Part shown: positions 61,240 through 64,000 of the stretch, in pieces | Layout: every line of letters begins with the position of its first letter | How positions within the stretch are numbered: position 1 is the first letter of the stretch | NCBI GenBank assembly: GCA_023428695.1 | Contig: JAEYWY010000034.1 | Span: forward strand, 238,827-302,826 | DNA from: Bacteroidota bacterium | GTDB lineage: Bacteria > Bacteroidota > Bacteroidia > Cytophagales > Cyclobacteriaceae | Direction of reading: 5' to 3' | DNA length: 64,000 nt | Notes under the pieces: generated by a model | Told to the model about the DNA's origin: nothing | Databases searched by the model: none | Seen by the model: only the letters and a program-made list of their open reading frames with translations | Translations under genes and position numbers: made by a program

Positions 61240-63633
61240 ATGTTTTCCAACTACTTCAAAATCGCCTTCCGAAACCTCCTGAAGAATAAGGGGTACACCT
61301 TTATCAACATTGCCGGTCTCGCAACGGGCATGGCAGTAGCGCTCCTCATCGGCTTGTGGATATGGGATGAACTCACGTTCAACCGGTATCACAAGAATTA
61401 TGACCGGCTCGCGCAGGTGTGGCAGCACAACCTCTACAATGGGGTGAAGCAGTCCCAGATGGCGAACCCGCACCTGATGGCCGAAGAAATCAGAAACAAC
61501 TTTGGCGCTGATTTCAAGTATGTTATTCAGTCAACGTGGAATTTCGGGAGAATACTCGCGGTCGATGACAAGAAATTCAGCCTGGCGGGAATGTATTGGG
61601 AGCCGGAAGTTATCGATATGTTTTCGATCCGGCTTTTGAAAGGGGATCCGGCAACGGCGTTGAAAGATCCTCATTCAATTCTGCTTTCCCAATCTGTTGC
61701 AAAGTCTTTTTTTGATGATATTGATCCCGTAGGTCAGACGATGCGGATCAACAACGAGACTGACGTTAAGATTACCGGCGTTTACGAAGACCTTCCGTAC
61801 AACTCGCGTTTCCGCGACATGAATTACATTATGCCGTGGGAGCTTTACATTATCCAATCAGAGTGGATCAAAAAGATGGACGACCCCTGGGGTAGCAATT
61901 TCACACAGACGTGGGCGCAGATTGCCGATAATGCCGACTTTGATGAAGTGTCGGCAAAGATCATAAATGTGAAGTACAACAAAATGAAAACCGACTATGA
62001 TCGCAGCTACAAGCCAGAAGTGTTTTTACATCCCATGAGCAAATGGCATTTGTATTCTGAGTTCAGGGAAGGTCGCAATGTTGGAGGGCGTATTGAGTTT
62101 GTCTGGTTGTTCGGCATTATCGGCATCTTTGTTCTGCTGCTGGCGTGTATCAACTTCATGAACCTGAGTACGGCCCGCTCCGAGAAACGTGCAAAGGAAG
62201 TCGGTATACGCAAATCGGTTGGTTCGATGCGGGCACAACTTGTCAGTCAGTTCTTTTGTGAATCAATAGCCGTCGCGATACTGGCGTTCATAGTAGCTCT
62301 GGGGTTGGTGCGTCTTGCATTGCCGCAGTTTAATGTAGTTGCCAACAAACGTATTGAGATGATGTGGGACAACCCGACGTTCTGGCTAATCGGGATCGGA
62401 TTCACGTTGTTCACCGGTATTATTGCGGGAAGCTACCCGGCGTTGTATCTGTCGTCATTCCAGCCGGTTAAAGTACTGAAAGGCACATTCCGCGCGGGAC
62501 GGCTCGCATCACTGCCGCGGCAGGTTCTGGTGGTGCTGCAGTTTACCGTATCGGTTACGTTGATTATCGGCACCATCGTTATCTTCCGGCAAATTGAATT
62601 TGCAAAAGATCGCCCGATCGGATACACGCGTGATGGCCTGATCAACGTCTACCTTCAAACCGATGATATTCACAAACACTTTGATGCGATCAGAAACGAA
62701 CTGATCGGGCAAAACGCGATTGTCGAGATGGCTGAGGCGGCAAGTCCTACGACAGAGGTATGGAATTCCAACGGGGGCTTTACATGGACCGGCAAAGATC
62801 CCGCACTTGCGGTGGATTTTCCCAATACGGCGGTAAGCCACGAGTTTGGAAAGACGGTTGGCTGGCAATTTAAAGACGGGCGAGATTTCTCACGCGAGTT
62901 TGCGAGTGATTCGAGCGCATTCGTGATCAACGAAGCCGCGGAGAAGTTTTTGGGATTTGAAAATGCAGTAGGTGAGGTGCTCACCTGGAATGAGAGGCCC
63001 TATAAGATCATTGGCGTAGTCAAAGATATGATCGTTGAGTCTCCGTACGAGCCCGTGCGCCCGTCGTTGTGGCATATCGACCGCTATGATAATATAAGCC
63101 TGGTGCTTTTGAAACTCAATCCCGTGGTCAGTGCGCATGAGTCAATCAAAAAGATAGAGGCTGTTTTTACAAAACACAGTCCCGCTTCACCGTTTAATTA
63201 TCAGTTCGTTGACGAGGAATACGCCCGCAAGTTCAGCAATGAAGAACGCATCGGCAAGCTTGCGAGCTTCTTCGCGGTGCTGGCAATTTTTATCAGTTCG
63301 CTTGGCATCTCCGGACTCGCCAGTTTCGTCGCTGAGCAACGTACCAAGGAAATCGGCGTGCGCAAAGTCATGGGTGCCGGGGTATTTAACCTGTGGGGAC
63401 TGCTTTCAAGAGATTTCGTAATACTTGTGGCGATATCGCTGCTGATAGCGATTCCGATGGCGTGGTATCTTATGAGCAACTGGCTCGACAAATATTCATA
63501 CCGGAGCACGATTTCATGGTGGATCTTTGCTGCAGCCGGGATCGGTGCGTTGGTTATCACGTTGCTTACGGTTAGCTATCAATCCATCAAGGCAGCGATG
63601 GCGAATCCGGTGAAGAGTTTGAGGTCGGAGTAG
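61240..63633 (+). CDS. FtsX/MacB-type ABC permease
   Basis: A 797-residue permease without the PadR-linked prefix. It begins MFSNYFKIAFRNLLKNKGYTF, then two MacB-like halves with periplasmic domain and FtsX core (TARSEKRAKEVGIRKSVGSM and TKEIGVRKVMGAGVFNLWG). It resembles the larger permease at 30088-32730 but is separate. No ABC ATPase is in the window. Likely inner-membrane, exporting or sensing an envelope substrate. An IS3-type element begins about 190 bp downstream. Confidence 0.9.
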   Translation: MFSNYFKIAFRNLLKNKGYTFINIAGLATGMAVALLIGLWIWDELTFNRYHKNYDRLAQVWQHNLYNGVKQSQMANPHLMAEEIRNNFGADFKYVIQSTWNFGRILAVDDKKFSLAGMYWEPEVIDMFSIRLLKGDPATALKDPHSILLSQSVAKSFFDDIDPVGQTMRINNETDVKITGVYEDLPYNSRFRDMNYIMPWELYIIQSEWIKKMDDPWGSNFTQTWAQIADNADFDEVSAKIINVKYNKMKTDYDRSYKPEVFLHPMSKWHLYSEFREGRNVGGRIEFVWLFGIIGIFVLLLACINFMNLSTARSEKRAKEVGIRKSVGSMRAQLVSQFFCESIAVAILAFIVALGLVRLALPQFNVVANKRIEMMWDNPTFWLIGIGFTLFTGIIAGSYPALYLSSFQPVKVLKGTFRAGRLASLPRQVLVVLQFTVSVTLIIGTIVIFRQIEFAKDRPIGYTRDGLINVYLQTDDIHKHFDAIRNELIGQNAIVEMAEAASPTTEVWNSNGGFTWTGKDPALAVDFPNTAVSHEFGKTVGWQFKDGRDFSREFASDSSAFVINEAAEKFLGFENAVGEVLTWNERPYKIIGVVKDMIVESPYEPVRPSLWHIDRYDNISLVLLKLNPVVSAHESIKKIEAVFTKHSPASPFNYQFVDEEYARKFSNEERIGKLASFFAVLAIFISSLGISGLASFVAEQRTKEIGVRKVMGAGVFNLWGLLSRDFVILVAISLLIAIPMAWYLMSNWLDKYSYRSTISWWIFAAAGIGALVITLLTVSYQSIKAAMANPVKSLRSE

Positions 63634-63834
63634 TGGCTTGAAAAGCGGTCTGCAGGGGAGTCTAAATCCGGATAATTGAGGGTTGGATTACAGGAGCCTA
63701 TATAAGACTTAGTTCAATTTAACATAATATAAATTATATAACTCTTGCTTGTCTAAAATTATGTAAGCGATGAAGTTTGTGCATGAAAGTTTTTTGCCAA
63801 CGCGCATGAATGCTGTCTTAGCCCCCTAAAAGAC

Positions 63835-63864
63835 TGCACAAATTCCGAAAAACGAATTTGTACA
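63835..63864. repeat. Inverted repeat near the left end of an IS3-type element
   Basis: TGCACAAATTC (63835-63845), eight bases, GAATTTGTACA (63854-63864): arms 11 bp with one mismatch. It lies directly before the transposase gene and may be within or at the terminal repeat of the element. The right end is outside the window, so the true boundary cannot be placed. The 247-bp gap before the transposase otherwise shows no gene. Confidence 0.5.
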
Positions 63865-63880
63865 ACTAAATTAGGGAAAG

Positions 63881-64000
63881 ATGACAAAAACAAGACGAAC
63901 ATTTACACCAGAGGATCGACTGAGCCTTCTTCGAGAAGCGGAGAAAGAGGGATTTTCCGAGACTTGCCGCAAGCACAATTTATCACCTGCCTTATTATCC
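63881..64000 (+). mobile_element. IS3-type transposase OrfA, start only
   Basis: The first 40 residues, MTKTRRTFTPEDRLSLLREAEKE then GFSETCRKHNLSPALLS, form the helix-turn-helix beginning of an IS3-family OrfA (Tnp_1 type). The rest lies beyond the right edge, including OrfB and the second inverted repeat, so activity cannot be judged. Confidence 0.82.

Noticed and set aside
1..64000. CRISPR arrays, tRNA and rRNA genes, prophage
   Set aside because: No regularly spaced repeats with unique spacers, no cloverleaf or rRNA stretch noticed, no phage structural genes. Judged by eye only.

Overview
The window looks like chromosomal DNA of a Bacteroidota species, most like Cytophagales. Supporting signs are matches to the Bacteroidota promoter (TTTG, about 19 bp, TAnnTTTG), weak ribosome binding sites, a hybrid kinase/AraC protein, DUF3667, YwqK, PadR-linked FtsX and RES-Xre families, and many secreted or lipoprotein products. 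I see no tRNA, rRNA, CRISPR array or phage block. Most of the window is ordinary chromosome with small accessory islands.

Layout: 1-2.6 kb holds the acetate operon (pta then ackA, the latter running off the left edge). 2.9-11.6 kb is signalling: a membrane protein with a kinase-like dimerisation segment but no ATPase domain, a TPR histidine kinase with a similar H-box, a TIG lipoprotein, and a one-protein TPR/kinase/receiver/AraC hybrid. 11.6-17.7 kb holds metabolic and envelope genes, including a frameshifted metallo-beta-lactamase-fold gene. A GAGTAT hexamer array at 17.85 kb lies between a nucleotide cyclase gene and a ribokinase/sugar transporter pair.

20.1-24.2 kb is a compact sigma-54 locus. 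On the minus strand run a GAF sensor kinase, an NtrC-type activator, a protein with a duplicated four-cysteine motif, a YwqK/MORN protein and a lone receiver whose phospho-acceptor Asp is Glu. A divergent 55-residue membrane-protein gene follows a near-consensus -24/-12 promoter with a dyad upstream. 24.2-27.9 kb looks like a sulfur-compound module: an AraC regulator opposite a Tat-exported DsrE-like protein, a TsdA-like dihaem cytochrome c and a TauE/SafE exporter.

30-40.5 kb has a PadR/FtsX pair with direct-repeat operator candidates, two ECF sigma units, a two-subunit molybdenum hydroxylase and a RES-Xre toxin-antitoxin pair whose operator candidate brackets the promoter. 40.8-45.5 kb is secreted hydrolases, a lipoprotein and thioredoxin. 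45.8-51.2 kb is the mutagenic repair operon imuA-imuB-dnaE2. 51.3-63.6 kb contains an S9 peptidase, small lipoproteins, two near-identical repeat units of about 195 bp just before a GIY-YIG nuclease, a kinase-fold phosphotransferase, an OmpA/PD40 protein and a second FtsX permease. An IS3-type transposase gene begins at the right edge.

All functions are inferred from reading the sequence; no database search was run.
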